NCBI RefSeq assembly: GCF_002836775.1
Contig: NZ_PJAQ01000068.1
Location: 558,001-622,000 of the forward strand
Length of the DNA: 64,000 bases
Direction of reading: 5' to 3'
Origin: Colwellia sp. 12G3
Lineage (GTDB): Bacteria; Pseudomonadota; Gammaproteobacteria; Enterobacterales; Alteromonadaceae
Of this stretch, positions 9,744 to 19,724 are shown one piece after another (within the stretch, counting starts at the first letter, position 1; every line of letters begins with the position of its first letter). Position numbers and translations under genes: made by a program. Under the pieces are notes generated by a model that saw nothing but the letters and a program-made list of their open reading frames with translations, searched no databases and had not been told where the DNA came from.

Positions 9744-10748
9744 CTATTCAAATTTCTTGTCACGAGAAAGTAAATCTGCAGCGGCTAATTTGGCATCTTT
9801 TCCACGATAAAGTACTTGATATACTTGCTCAACAATTGGCATCTCAACGCCATGTCGCTGGGCAAGCATATACACTTCTTTCGTATTTCTGTAACCTTCA
9901 ACAACTTGACCAATATCAGCAATAGCTTGTTCTGCTTCACTACCCTGACCTAACGCTAAACCAAATCGGCGATTACGCGATTGATTATCAGTGCAAGTAA
10001 GTACCAGATCACCTAAACCAGCCATGCCCATAAAAGTAGCTGGCTCAGCATTTAGTGCTAAACCTAAACGGGTCATTTCAGCTAATCCACGGGTAATTAA
10101 TGCAGTGCGTGCATTAGCGCCAAAGCCTATACCATCAGCTATGCCTGCGGCAATCGCGATAACATTTTTAACCGCTCCACCAAGTTGTACGCCAATAAAG
10201 TCTTTATTAGAATAAACTCGAAAGCGCTTTTCACAATGCAATAAGTCAGATAATTCAGCGACAAAATCATCATCCTCAGAAGACAACGAAATAGCCGTAG
10301 GTAAACCTGAAGCCATTTCTTTAGCAAAAGTAGGTCCTGATAAAACAGCTAAAGAAACACTATTTCCAAGGACTGTCCTAGCAACATTTTGCAATAAATC
10401 ACCCGTCTGAGGATCTAATCCTTTAGTGGCCCAAGCAATTTTAGTCTTATCAGTTAACATTGGCTTAATTTGCTTAAGCATATCGGTAAAAGCATGGCTG
10501 GGCACAACAACTAATATATTATTGCTTGCTTGCACTGCCGTTGTTAAATCAGCTTCTAATACCAAGTTTTCAGGAAAAGGGCAGTCTGCAAGATATTTAT
10601 TATTTTCTCTATCCTGCGTCATTGCAGCGACATGATCAGAATCACGTCCCCATAACAGCGTTTTATGACCATTTCTGGCTAAACAAATTGCCAAGGCTGT
10701 GCCATAAGATCCAGCACCAAGCACAGTAATTTTTGCAGCTGAAGACAT
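9744..10748 (-). CDS. gpsA: Glycerol-3-phosphate dehydrogenase [NAD(P)+]
   Basis: A cytoplasmic enzyme that reduces dihydroxyacetone phosphate to sn-glycerol 3-phosphate for phospholipid synthesis. The N-terminal Rossmann motif [10 protein letters not shown] follows the first strand. The catalytic-lysine region is [14 protein letters not shown]. Further family motifs are LSGPTFAKE and GLGDLVLTC. The 334-residue length is normal. It lies 49 bases downstream of secB on the same strand; yibN-grxC-secB-gpsA is the conserved enteric order. Confidence 0.97.
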   Translation of the reverse strand: MSSAAKITVLGAGSYGTALAICLARNGHKTLLWGRDSDHVAAMTQDRENNKYLADCPFPENLVLEADLTTAVQASNNILVVVPSHAFTDMLKQIKPMLTDKTKIAWATKGLDPQTGDLLQNVARTVLGNSVSLAVLSGPTFAKEMASGLPTAISLSSEDDDFVAELSDLLHCEKRFRVYSNKDFIGVQLGGAVKNVIAIAAGIADGIGFGANARTALITRGLAEMTRLGLALNAEPATFMGMAGLGDLVLTCTDNQSRNRRFGLALGQGSEAEQAIADIGQVVEGYRNTKEVYMLAQRHGVEMPIVEQVYQVLYRGKDAKLAAADLLSRDKKFE

Positions 10749-10797
10749 ATGCGCCCCTACTTATAAGCTAATACTATTTTCGAAAATATTGCTATGA

Positions 10798-11295
10798 TTA
10801 GTGTGTTTCGCTACTTTGTGCAATGTTTTCTTGTGTTGCACGTTGCTGTACATAGGAAGCATATAAACCTTCAAAATTAACAGGCGTTAAGTTAAATTGT
10901 GGGAAAGAGCCACGATTTACTAAGCTTGCTACAGTTTCACGAGCATACGGGAACAATGTTGTAGGGCAAAAAGCACCAATTGTATGAGCCAATTGAGCAT
11001 CAGGTAAGTTACCAATAGTAAAGATACCCGCTTGTTGTACTTCAGCTAAAAAGGCAGTCTTATCTTCTACCGTGGCTGTAACTGTTACCGATAAAATAAC
11101 TTCATAAGTATTATCAGTTAACTTAGTTGAACGCGTATCAAGATCTAATTTGATTTCTGGCTTCCATTCTAATTGAAATACAGCAGGAGAGTTAGGGGTT
11201 TCAAAAGAAACATCTTTAGTATAAATACGTTGAATTGCGAATTCTGGAGATTGTGGTGCTGCTTCGTTGTTTTCTACTTCATTTTCTTCAGCCAT
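10798..11295 (-). CDS. secB: Protein-export chaperone
   Basis: A 165-residue cytoplasmic tetrameric chaperone that holds presecretory proteins unfolded and passes them to SecA. Recognisable segments are [19 protein letters not shown] near the N-terminus, the central strand [11 protein letters not shown], and the C-terminal [14 protein letters not shown] with [21 protein letters not shown]. The ATG at 11295 has GGAGC just upstream (minus strand). It lies 40 bases after grxC in the same direction, so yibN-grxC-secB-gpsA probably form one operon. Confidence 0.97.
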   Translation of the reverse strand: MAEENEVENNEAAPQSPEFAIQRIYTKDVSFETPNSPAVFQLEWKPEIKLDLDTRSTKLTDNTYEVILSVTVTATVEDKTAFLAEVQQAGIFTIGNLPDAQLAHTIGAFCPTTLFPYARETVASLVNRGSFPQFNLTPVNFEGLYASYVQQRATQENIAQSSETH

Positions 11296-11335
11296 GAGTG
11301 GCTCCTTTATTATAGTTTTTTAATTGGATTTAGTA

Positions 11336-11596
11336 TTATTTAGCGTCAAGAAGCGCGTCTAACTGATTGCTTCTTTCTAAGGCGACTAATTGATCACAAC
11401 CGCCAACAAGCACATCATTAATAAATATTTGAGGTACGGTATAGCCACCATTACTACGCTCGATCATGGCGCTACGCATAGCCATATCACCATCAATCTT
11501 AATTTCATTATAATCAGCCGACTTACTCTTTAGTAAGGCAAGGGCATGAGTACAATAAGGGCAGTATGCTTTAGTATATATTTCAACTTTTGCCAT
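11336..11596 (-). CDS. grxC: Glutaredoxin 3
   Basis: An 86-residue thioredoxin-fold glutathione-dependent disulfide reductase. The dithiol active site is C12-P-Y-C15. The conserved cis-proline segment TVPQIFI and the glutathione-site GGCDQL follow. Size and position next to secB match E. coli GrxC. It lies 55 bases downstream of the rhodanese-like gene on the same strand. Confidence 0.96.
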   Translation of the reverse strand: MAKVEIYTKAYCPYCTHALALLKSKSADYNEIKIDGDMAMRSAMIERSNGGYTVPQIFINDVLVGGCDQLVALERSNQLDALLDAK

Positions 11597-11651
11597 TTCA
11601 TTTACTCTTTATTTACTTTTTTGACGGATAGCAAAACGTGCAGTATACGTA

Positions 11652-12077
11652 CTATTTAACGACAGGTAAGCCTGCGCTAGTCCAGCTATTCATGCCACCT
11701 TTAAGTACGCTTACACGAGTAAAACCACCTTTAAACAAATCATTAGCGATTTGTACGGCGCTCATACCAGCAGCACATACTACAATGATGGGTTTGTCTT
11801 TATGTTTTTCAAGGCTAGTAAGACCATTCTTACTGATTTTTTCACTTGGGAGGCTGATTGCATCAATAATATGTCCCGCTTTAAACTCTTTCTCCTTGCG
11901 GATATCAAGTGCAACGCCCTCTTCTCTATTCATCAAAAAAGTTAAATCTTGAGTACTAATTTGTTTAATCGGTGACATTTTCATTTTAATTGTCGTTACG
12001 ATAATCATTACCACTAGGGCAACCCAAACCGCGCTCAACATGCCATTACTGCTTGCAAAAGTAATTAATTGTTCCAT
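11652..12077 (-). CDS. yibN: Membrane-anchored rhodanese-like protein (YibN)
   Basis: A 141-residue protein with an N-terminal membrane span (about residues 12-30) followed by a rhodanese domain. The presumed active-site cysteine is C101 in VVCAAGMSA; the rhodanese start motif VALDIRKEKEFKAGHI and the end motif VLKGGMNSW are present. Rhodaneses move sulfane sulfur, but the substrate of YibN is not established. It is the first gene of the yibN-grxC-secB-gpsA run, as in E. coli, and divergent from gpmI. Confidence 0.92.
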   Translation of the reverse strand: MEQLITFASSNGMLSAVWVALVVMIIVTTIKMKMSPIKQISTQDLTFLMNREEGVALDIRKEKEFKAGHIIDAISLPSEKISKNGLTSLEKHKDKPIIVVCAAGMSAVQIANDLFKGGFTRVSVLKGGMNSWTSAGLPVVK

Positions 12078-12379
12078 AAATAAAAGACCATTTTTATCAA
12101 AATTCGAATCGGCACATTATACGCAAATCACCTAGAATTGCGAGCGTATGCAATGAAATAGGCAATAACCCCCGATTTTATTACTGCAGCTAAAATTAAA
12201 AATTGCTCACAAACTCTTAAACATACTCATCAAATGGTAACTGCTATATATCGGGAGCTGATATTTAGTAACCCTACATGGAACATTTCTATGTTAAATC
12301 CTTAGTGAATAACACTATCTGAGGGTGTATAGTACTTTCCTATAATCTGCATATAATACTGAATTTAACGAGGAAAATA
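12078..12379. other. Intergenic region between divergent yibN and gpmI
   Basis: 302 bases without a plausible gene; the sequence is AT-rich. Two TATAAT-like hexamers at 12341-12346 and 12352-12357 could be the -10 of gpmI, but neither has a convincing -35 at 17 bases. The yibN promoter must also lie here. No strong hairpin was found. Confidence 0.6.
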
Positions 12380-13942
12380 ATGGCGAATAAAAAATCAACG
12401 GTACTGATGATTCTAGATGGTTGGGGCTATAGAGAAGAAGCGAGTTCAAACGCAATTCATCAAGCAAAGACACCAGTATTAGATGATTTAAAAGCGCATT
12501 ACCCTAATATGCTTATCGATACTTCAGGTATGGCCGTCGGTCTACCTGAAGGGCAAATGGGTAACTCTGAAGTTGGCCATGTCAATTTAGGTGCTGGCCG
12601 CGTTGTTTATCAAGATTTCACTCGTATCACTAAAGCGATAAGTGATGGTGACTTTATTGAAAACCCAACGCTGTGCAAAGCAGTCGATAACGCTGCATCA
12701 AGCGATAATGCGGTGCATATTTTCGGCTTACTTTCTCCTGGTGGCGTCCATAGCCATGAAGAACATATCTTCGCCATGATGGAACTTGCCAAAAACCGCG
12801 GTGCCAAAAAAGTTTACTTGCATGCATTTTTAGACGGCAGAGATACCCCGCCACGTAGTGCAAAATCGTCTTTAGAAAAAGCTCAGCAAAAATTTTCACA
12901 GTTGTTCACTGATACTGACGCTGGCGAAGGTCAAATAGCGTCAGTTATTGGACGTTACTATGCTATGGATAGAGATCAGCGCTGGGATCGTGTCGAAGCC
13001 GCTTACAACTTGATGGTTAATGGCGAAGGCTTACATCAGTATAATAGCGCCTTAGATGCTCTTGCTGCAGCCTATGAACGTAATGAAAATGATGAGTTTG
13101 TTGGTGCTAGTGCTATCAAAAAACCGTCAGGTGACGCCATTAAGATAAATGATGGTGATGCGTTAATATTTATGAACTTTAGAGCTGATCGTGCACGTCA
13201 ATTTAGTCGTTGTTTTACTGAAGAAAACTTTGATGGTTTTGAGAGAAAAAATATCCCAGCAATCAGTGATTTTGTTATGCTGACACAATATTCTGCCGAT
13301 ATTGATGCGCCATCAGCATTTGCGCCAGCATCACTCAATAACGTTATGGGTGAATGGTTAGCAAAACATGATAAAACTCAATTACGTATTTCTGAAACAG
13401 AAAAGTATGCACATGTTACCTTTTTCTTCAGTGGCGGCAAAGAAGACACTTTTCCTGGCGAAGACCGTATTTTAGTCCCTTCACCTGATGTGGCAACCTA
13501 CGACTTACAGCCTGAAATGAATTCAACGTTACTGACTGACAAACTCGTTGGTGCCATTGAGAGTGGCAAATATGATTTTATCGTTTGTAATTACCCTAAT
13601 GGCGATATGGTTGGCCATACTGGTAGCCTTGAGGCAGCAATAAAAGCCTGTGAAGCAGTAGACACTTGTGTTGGTCGTGTAGTAAAGGCATTAAAAGAAA
13701 ACGATGGCGAATGTTTCATCACTGCCGATCACGGCAATGCTGAGCAAATGCAAGATCCAGTGTCAGGGCAAGCACATACAGCTCATACCTGTGAACCAGT
13801 CCCCCTTATCTATGTTGGCAGAAACGCCACGCCAGCAGCATCTGGCACATTAAGTGATATTTCACCAAGTCTATTACATTTAATGGACATGGAACAACCC
13901 GAAGAAATGACTGGCTCAGTACTAATGCAATTAACCAAGTGA
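12380..13942 (+). CDS. gpmI: 2,3-bisphosphoglycerate-independent phosphoglycerate mutase
   Basis: A 520-residue manganese-dependent glycolytic enzyme interconverting 3- and 2-phosphoglycerate. The N-terminal metal motif [10 protein letters not shown] supplies D13; the phosphoserine site is S63 in [18 protein letters not shown] and the HTAHT segment give the C-terminal metal ligands. The substrate loop FLDGRDTPP is present. The ATG at 12380 has GAGGAAA upstream. It is the first gene of gpmI-envC-yibQ, the same trio as in E. coli. Confidence 0.98.
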   Translation: MANKKSTVLMILDGWGYREEASSNAIHQAKTPVLDDLKAHYPNMLIDTSGMAVGLPEGQMGNSEVGHVNLGAGRVVYQDFTRITKAISDGDFIENPTLCKAVDNAASSDNAVHIFGLLSPGGVHSHEEHIFAMMELAKNRGAKKVYLHAFLDGRDTPPRSAKSSLEKAQQKFSQLFTDTDAGEGQIASVIGRYYAMDRDQRWDRVEAAYNLMVNGEGLHQYNSALDALAAAYERNENDEFVGASAIKKPSGDAIKINDGDALIFMNFRADRARQFSRCFTEENFDGFERKNIPAISDFVMLTQYSADIDAPSAFAPASLNNVMGEWLAKHDKTQLRISETEKYAHVTFFFSGGKEDTFPGEDRILVPSPDVATYDLQPEMNSTLLTDKLVGAIESGKYDFIVCNYPNGDMVGHTGSLEAAIKACEAVDTCVGRVVKALKENDGECFITADHGNAEQMQDPVSGQAHTAHTCEPVPLIYVGRNATPAASGTLSDISPSLLHLMDMEQPEEMTGSVLMQLTK

Positions 13943-13965
13943 TATTAAATTAATAAAGCATGCCT

Positions 13966-14001
13966 ATGACATCTTAAGAAATGCACTTCTTGAGATGTCA
14001 T
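13966..14001. other. Stem-loop between gpmI and envC
   Basis: A hairpin with a 15-bp stem has one G-T type mismatch, arms 13966-13980 and 13987-14001, and a 6-base loop. No U-tract follows on the plus strand, so it is not a classical terminator. It may be an RNA-processing or 3'-end-stability element for gpmI. It also buries the in-frame ATG at 14000, arguing against that codon as the envC start. Confidence 0.6.
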
Positions 14002-14047
14002 GGGTTTAAGTGATATATTGGCTTTTGATTCATTGCCATTATTTACT

Positions 14048-15235
14048 ATGAGATTGTTTATCCAAACGTATTTAGCAAGTAAGCCCCTATCTTATATAGC
14101 CACAAGAAGCTTAGTAATACTAAGTTTGCTGTTTGCTTTCCCTTTGCAAGCAGAGCAAAGCAGCCGTAATGAAAATGCGCAACAGCAGAGCCGTGACAAG
14201 CTTAGTGATGTTCAAAAAGCCATTGCCAAACAAGAATCTAATATTTTTGATGCTAACAAGCAACGCAGCAGCTTAGAGCAACAATTAAAGACTGATGACT
14301 TAGCCATTTCAAAAGTAGCCAAGGCGATTAATGCGATAGAAGTTGAATTAAGTACCACCCAGGATAAAATTTCGGCGTTAGCAATAGAAAAACAACAGCT
14401 TACCATCGCAAAACAAAGACAAGAACATCTACTAGCACAACAGCTAAGAGCGGCTTACACCACTGGGCAACATGACTATCTAAAATTATTACTGAACCAA
14501 GAGCAAAGTGAAAAAATTCAACGTACAATCAGCTACTATCAATACTTAAACCAAGCAAGAACAAAAGAGATTGATGATTTTCAGGTAACCATCGCACAAC
14601 TCCTGCAAGTAAGCACTGAACATCAAACACAAATTGAATACTTACAGCAACTCAAAGATGAACAACTGCAGCAAGATACCCAATTTCGTGCCAGTAAAGC
14701 ACAAAGAAGAAAAACCCTGAAAAAACTAAGCCTCGAGCTACTCACCAGCCAGCAACAATTGAATAAACTCAAAGCAGAAGAAAATAACTTAAATGAAGCC
14801 TTAAACAAATTAAGCGCGATTATCCAAGCTGAAATAGATTTAACCGGCTTAAGTAAGTTGAAACATAAATTATCTTGGCCCGTAAAAGGCCGAATATTGC
14901 ATCGCTTTGGCACGAAAAAGCAAGGCTATTTAACATGGAAAGGAGTCTTAATTACTGCGCCAATTAGTCGACAAGTACAAACCATTCATAATGGCACAGT
15001 GCTATTTTCAGATTGGCTTAAAGGTTACGGTTTATTAACAGTGATTGATCATGGAAATGGCTATATGAGTCTTTATGCCCACAATCAAACCTTATTAAAA
15101 TCTGTCGGTGATCGCGTGGAAACAGGGGAACCCATTGCTTTAATTGGACAAAGTGGCGGCTTAGAGCAATCAGGACTCTACTTTGAAATTCGCCACCAGG
15201 GAAAAGCACTCAACCCTAAGCTCTGGTGTCGGTAA
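14048..15235 (+). CDS. envC: Murein hydrolase activator EnvC
   Basis: A periplasmic coiled-coil protein with a C-terminal LytM (M23-like) domain that activates AmiA/AmiB amidases at the division septum. After a signal peptide (about residues 1-38 from the ATG at 14048) come long Q/E/K-rich coiled coils to about residue 255, then the LytM fold (WPVKGRILHRFG to FEIRHQGKALNPKLW). The metal ligands are degenerate: the HxxxD site reads WKGVLI and the last HxH reads LYFEIR, while YAH is kept. This is expected for a non-catalytic EnvC. The frame opens at 14000, but that codon lies in a hairpin stem. The position after gpmI supports the identity. Confidence 0.93.
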   Translation: MRLFIQTYLASKPLSYIATRSLVILSLLFAFPLQAEQSSRNENAQQQSRDKLSDVQKAIAKQESNIFDANKQRSSLEQQLKTDDLAISKVAKAINAIEVELSTTQDKISALAIEKQQLTIAKQRQEHLLAQQLRAAYTTGQHDYLKLLLNQEQSEKIQRTISYYQYLNQARTKEIDDFQVTIAQLLQVSTEHQTQIEYLQQLKDEQLQQDTQFRASKAQRRKTLKKLSLELLTSQQQLNKLKAEENNLNEALNKLSAIIQAEIDLTGLSKLKHKLSWPVKGRILHRFGTKKQGYLTWKGVLITAPISRQVQTIHNGTVLFSDWLKGYGLLTVIDHGNGYMSLYAHNQTLLKSVGDRVETGEPIALIGQSGGLEQSGLYFEIRHQGKALNPKLWCR

Positions 15236-15380
15236 TTATTGAGCATATATTAAGCAACATTTATAAAAACTCAGATTAACAGTAAGTAACCTCTTTACTT
15301 CATTGCATTAAAACTTTATATTTTTTAAGTAAATAACTGCTACGCTTTATTGTAATAATTAAAAAGAGAAATAATACTCT

Positions 15381-16157
15381 GTGCTAAACACTCCTTTAAG
15401 AATCATCTCAATGCATTCTTTTTTAATACTTTGCTTGATGCTATTTACCGTTCAAAGTAGTGCTCAAACTAATCGAGTTGCTATAGTCATTGATGATATG
15501 GGCTACCGTTACACCGACAAACATGCATTCACTTTACCAGGGGCAATTACTTATGCTTTTCTACCCCATACCACCTACGGTAAAAAACTTGCCATACAAG
15601 CAAATAATGCTCATCACGATGTTTTAATTCATATTCCTATGGAGTCTGAAAATAGCAAAAAATTAGGCCCTGGTGCACTAACAAGTAATATGGGTGCGCA
15701 AGCGTTTAAACAAAGCTTAACTGAATCCTTCGCTGAAATTCCATTTGCCATTGGCATTAATAACCATATGGGTAGTTACCTTACTCAACTATACCAACCA
15801 ATGGCTTGGACGATGGAATTTTTAAAACAGAATGATTTGTTTTTTTTAGACAGTAAAACGAGTCCTCATTCTAAAGCAGAGCAAGCTGCAATTGACTTTG
15901 GCGTGCCTGTAAAAACAAGGCATATTTTTTTAGATAATGAATTAACTGATGAGTATATTAGCAAGCAGTTTAAGCAACTTATTAATTTTGCGCAAAAGCA
16001 CCAAACAGCTATTGCTATCGCCCATCCACACCCTGAAACAGTAGCAACATTAATTAAACTGATCCCAACTTTAAAATTACATGGTATAGAGTTAGTACCA
16101 TTATCCCTTTTGTATCAAACGCCTCACATCAGTAACGTCATCGCTATTAGCGAATAA
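15381..16157 (+). CDS. yibQ: Divergent polysaccharide deacetylase family protein (YibQ)
   Basis: A 258-residue exported protein of the YibQ / divergent polysaccharide deacetylase family. A signal peptide ends near SSAQT. The first metal-site strand reads VAIVIDDMGY, followed by HIPMES and INNHMGS, the motifs that stand for the NodB-fold metal ligands, then FFLDSKTSP and IAIAHPHPET. The activity is unproven in the family; a role in envelope polysaccharide handling is assumed. The frame starts with GTG at 15381; an ATG at 15411 is an equally plausible start. It follows envC by 145 bases with the enteric gene order. Confidence 0.88.
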   Translation: MLNTPLRIISMHSFLILCLMLFTVQSSAQTNRVAIVIDDMGYRYTDKHAFTLPGAITYAFLPHTTYGKKLAIQANNAHHDVLIHIPMESENSKKLGPGALTSNMGAQAFKQSLTESFAEIPFAIGINNHMGSYLTQLYQPMAWTMEFLKQNDLFFLDSKTSPHSKAEQAAIDFGVPVKTRHIFLDNELTDEYISKQFKQLINFAQKHQTAIAIAHPHPETVATLIKLIPTLKLHGIELVPLSLLYQTPHISNVIAISE

Positions 16158-16208
16158 TTTTTATTCAAAAATTATTTGATACGAAACAAGATCAACACGA
16201 CCGATTGA

Positions 16209-16973
16209 TTATAATTTAATATTATTTTCTCGAAGTACTTGATGTAAAAACTTAACAGGAATGGCATAAGTGATACCGCTAGGGTTACTGATAACCGCCT
16301 CTTTAGTTGCCTGCACAAAAACCTTATTGATTATGCCAACCACCTTACCTGTTTTCATGTCGTACATAGCACTGCCACTATTGCCAGGATAAGCTGTTGC
16401 ATCAAGCTGATACACTAAATAAGGGTTTTTCATACGTTTGAGCATTTTCAAATTAATTTGCTCCGAGGAAACAGCTGGAATAACCGTGGGTGTAATACTG
16501 GCTATAATGCCTCGATGGGTTACTGGGTATAACCCTAAAACACCGCCAATAGGAAATCCCGTGAAAGCAATACCGCTTCCATCCGCATAGAAGTCACTAT
16601 TTGCCAACGTCATTGCAGGTAAAGCAGGCCCTGATATTTTTAAAATGGCTAGATCATACAAACTTGATGTGGCGACAATTTCAGCTTCTCTCACTTTAGC
16701 ATTTCTACCTGAGCCAATAAAAACTGCCATTTTTTGTAATAAGTTATCGTTTAATAGAGTGGGCAACACATGATCATTTGTAACAATATAACGGCCATCG
16801 CCAATGACAAATCCGGTGCCCCGTAAAATATTTTGTGGTCGACTCGTCGGTGTATGTATACCTATACCGACCACTGAAGGCTTAATTTTAGCAACAACGT
16901 CAACAAAGTCCGCTTGAGCGTACGGCATAAATAAAGAAACAATAATTATCAGTAAGGCTATATGTCCAGACAT
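16209..16973 (-). CDS. Exported trypsin-like serine protease, no PDZ domain
   Basis: A 254-residue S1-fold protease with a signal peptide ending at AQA (residues 19-21). The catalytic triad is visible: H68 in VTNDHVL, D107 in YDLAIL, S199 in YPGNSGSAMYD. The motif style is that of the HtrA/S1C group, but the protein ends right after the protease domain, with no PDZ domain to couple substrate sensing. It is presumably periplasmic or secreted. It is convergent with yibQ and divergent from the patatin gene. Its substrate cannot be inferred. Confidence 0.85.
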   Translation of the reverse strand: MSGHIALLIIIVSLFMPYAQADFVDVVAKIKPSVVGIGIHTPTSRPQNILRGTGFVIGDGRYIVTNDHVLPTLLNDNLLQKMAVFIGSGRNAKVREAEIVATSSLYDLAILKISGPALPAMTLANSDFYADGSGIAFTGFPIGGVLGLYPVTHRGIIASITPTVIPAVSSEQINLKMLKRMKNPYLVYQLDATAYPGNSGSAMYDMKTGKVVGIINKVFVQATKEAVISNPSGITYAIPVKFLHQVLRENNIKL

Positions 16974-17172
16974 AACTTTTCCTTCATAAAATAAGCAATA
17001 TTTGCTATTAAAAACAAATACTACCTTAAATTATACTTTAAGGAAAATACGCTAAGGTGATAGCTGATGAACAATATTTTTCGCTATATCGATAACTTTG
17101 TTCATAATTAAGACTTAAGTCGACTAATCCCAATAGACTCGCCGCTTTATCCTTTGCTATTAAGGAGGTTAA

Positions 17173-18012
17173 ATGAATAAAGATATTGTACCTATATTTG
17201 CAGGAGGAGGTACTCGACTTCCCGCTCATTTAGGTGTGCTAAAAGCACTGGAGTTACTCGATATTAAGTTTGAGGACTTAGTAGGCGTGTCAGGCGGTAG
17301 TATTATTGCTAGCTTTTATGCCGCTGGTTTACCGTTACACGATATAAAAAGGATTGCTTTAAAAACTAACTATAATCAATTTCGTGAGTTTTCTCTAGTC
17401 AAGCTTATTCGCCATGGAGGCTTAAGTTCAGGTGACGCTTTTGAACGTTGGGTAGATAACCATTTACAAGGAAGAACCTTTGCTCAACTAGAGAAAAACC
17501 TCCATATCGTTGCAACCGATGTAACTAATGGTAAGCCCGTAATTTTTGATGCTGAATTAACGCCTGATATGAAAGTCTCGCAAGCGGTTCGGTATTCTAT
17601 GTCAATTCCCTTATTTTTTAGCTTTAAATCTTTTGGTAAACGTATCATGGTAGACGGCAGTATTTTATCTGAAGACGCTTTACATAGAGATTGGGACCAT
17701 AATGGTACGCCTGTACTGTGCTTTCGTTTACGAGGAGAGCACGAATATGACAACTTGAATGTCAATGGATTATTCCCTATTTTTAACTATGTCACCTTAC
17801 TCATTCGAACGTTCATGACCACTATTTCGCGTGAATATATTAACGAACACTTTTGGCATAATACTATAGTAATAAATATTGGCGAATATTCAGCCGTTGA
17901 CTTTAAGATGACCAAGGAAGAAAAATATCAGCTATATAAAATTGGTTACCAAACAGCTATGGAAGTTATTCCAATTAAAATCAATATGGCAACACATAAT
18001 ATCGCTCATTAA
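17173..18012 (+). CDS. Patatin-like phospholipase
   Basis: A 279-residue patatin-fold lipid acyl hydrolase using a Ser-Asp dyad: S40 in GVSGGS and D161 in MVDGS. The oxyanion-hole loop is GGGTRLPAHLG (residues 11-21), a common variant of the G-G-G-x-R/K motif. No signal peptide or outer-membrane domain is seen, so it is probably cytosolic or peripheral, like RssA-type proteins. A near-ideal ribosome-binding site (AAGGAGG) precedes the ATG. It is the first gene of the plus-strand run 17173-23650, 86 bases before the acyl-CoA ligase, and could supply free fatty acids to it; that link is inference. Confidence 0.88.
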   Translation: MNKDIVPIFAGGGTRLPAHLGVLKALELLDIKFEDLVGVSGGSIIASFYAAGLPLHDIKRIALKTNYNQFREFSLVKLIRHGGLSSGDAFERWVDNHLQGRTFAQLEKNLHIVATDVTNGKPVIFDAELTPDMKVSQAVRYSMSIPLFFSFKSFGKRIMVDGSILSEDALHRDWDHNGTPVLCFRLRGEHEYDNLNVNGLFPIFNYVTLLIRTFMTTISREYINEHFWHNTIVINIGEYSAVDFKMTKEEKYQLYKIGYQTAMEVIPIKINMATHNIAH

Positions 18013-18098
18013 ATTTATCTCCTACTTGCCTATATAATGCTTTCACAGTCATAATAGCCCTGCTATGTAAGACCTATATTAAATTTTCAGGATGATAA

Positions 18099-19703
18099 AT
18101 GACCACCTTTGTTCACGAGCTTATAAGCCATAGTGCACAACGCTCTCCAGAAGCAGTTGCATTGCAAATAAAAAATGACCAATTTAGCTATGCTCAGCTT
18201 AATGAAAACGTAACTAAGGTAGCACAGGCCTATGTCACTCTTAGCATTACGCAAGGTGATCGAATAGGTGTTTACTTGGCAAAAACTCAAGAAAATGTTT
18301 TGAGCATGTTTGCCTGCTCTTTACTCGGTGCTATCTTTGTACCAATTAATCCTGTGTTAAAAGCGCTACAAGTTCACTACATAGCCAATGATTGCCAAAT
18401 AAAACTACTGATAACCAACCGCGCAAGACTCACTGCACTCACCCCTTTATTAAGTGAATTTTCAGCGCTTCGCACTATTATTGTCATTGATGCGAACGAA
18501 CAAGAAATAGAAAAAATAGCATGTCCTACAACTATTAAGATCCTTAGCTGGCAGTTTTTTATCACTCAAAGAAAGAGTAACAACAACCTTAAAAGTTCAA
18601 TATCCCCTAATGATATTGCCGCTATTTTGTATACTTCAGGCAGCACAGGTCAACCAAAAGGTATTATGCTCAGCCATACAAATATAGTGCTAGGGGCAAA
18701 ATCGGTTAGCCAATATTTACAGCAAACCGCTCACGATAATATTCTCGCAGTATTGCCGCTAAGTTTTGATTATGGCCTAAACCAATTAACCAGTTGTTTC
18801 TTAGTCGGTGCAAAATGTGTATTACTCGATTATTTGTTGGCTAATGATGTAATAAAAGCCATTAGTAAATATGAAATTACCGGCTTAGCCGCAGTCCCAC
18901 CGCTGTGGATACAACTAACCAAAGTAAACTGGCCAAAAAACACAACACATTCAGTTCGCTATTTCACTAACTCTGGAGGGGTATTACCTTTAAAAACCCT
19001 AGCAGCATTGAGACAAAATATGCCACAAGCAAAACCTTATCTCATGTATGGCTTAACAGAGGCTTTCCGTTCCAGTTTTTTATCACCCCTTGAAATAGAC
19101 ACTAGACCAAATTCAATGGGCAAGGCTATTCCTCATGCCGAAATTCTCGTTGTACGGGACGATGGTAGTAGTTGTGATGATGATGAAGTCGGTGAGTTGG
19201 TTCATATAGGCCCATTAGTGACTTTAGGTTATTGGCAAAACGAGGTGGCAACTGCAGAAAGATTTAAAGTGACACCTAAGCAAGCAATAAACAAAGAAAA
19301 AACCCGGCTAGCGGTATTTTCTGGGGACTATGTTAAACGCGATGCAGAGGGTTTCCTTTATTTTATAGCTAGAAAAGATACTATGATTAAAACATCAGGT
19401 TATCGAGTCAGCCCAACAGAATTAGAATCCGTATTATTACAATGCCCCCAAGTAGATGAAACGGCAATAATAGCCATTCCCTCTGCTGCACTTGGGCAAA
19501 GCATCATTGCACTCATAGTCACTTCAAACCATGACCAACAGTCATCAAAGGTAAGTATCATCAAACACTGTCAACGCCAGTTACCTAACTATATGATACC
19601 AAGAGAAATTATCTTCTTAACTGAGCTCCCTCGTAATGCAAATGGTAAAGTTGACACAAACTCGTTGAAGATGAATTATAACAAAGCAAGCGACCTTATT
19701 TAA
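18099..19703 (+). CDS. AMP-forming acyl-CoA ligase, exosortase A-associated type
   Basis: A 534-residue ANL-superfamily adenylating enzyme that activates a carboxylic acid with ATP, normally to an acyl-CoA. The P-loop is YTSGSTGQPKG (about 178-188). The A5 motif reads MYGLTEAFRSSFLSP, where the GLTEAFRS form is typical of the exosortase A-associated ligase family (recalled as TIGR03098). SGDYV, the hinge RKDTMIKTSGYRVSP and the catalytic-lysine motif NANGKVD complete the set. The stop codon abuts the decarboxylase frame, so the two are surely co-transcribed. The native substrate (fatty, aryl or amino acid) cannot be told from sequence. Confidence 0.87.
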   Translation: MTTFVHELISHSAQRSPEAVALQIKNDQFSYAQLNENVTKVAQAYVTLSITQGDRIGVYLAKTQENVLSMFACSLLGAIFVPINPVLKALQVHYIANDCQIKLLITNRARLTALTPLLSEFSALRTIIVIDANEQEIEKIACPTTIKILSWQFFITQRKSNNNLKSSISPNDIAAILYTSGSTGQPKGIMLSHTNIVLGAKSVSQYLQQTAHDNILAVLPLSFDYGLNQLTSCFLVGAKCVLLDYLLANDVIKAISKYEITGLAAVPPLWIQLTKVNWPKNTTHSVRYFTNSGGVLPLKTLAALRQNMPQAKPYLMYGLTEAFRSSFLSPLEIDTRPNSMGKAIPHAEILVVRDDGSSCDDDEVGELVHIGPLVTLGYWQNEVATAERFKVTPKQAINKEKTRLAVFSGDYVKRDAEGFLYFIARKDTMIKTSGYRVSPTELESVLLQCPQVDETAIIAIPSAALGQSIIALIVTSNHDQQSSKVSIIKHCQRQLPNYMIPREIIFLTELPRNANGKVDTNSLKMNYNKASDLI

Positions 19704-19724
19704 TTGAATATAACAGGCAGTAAT

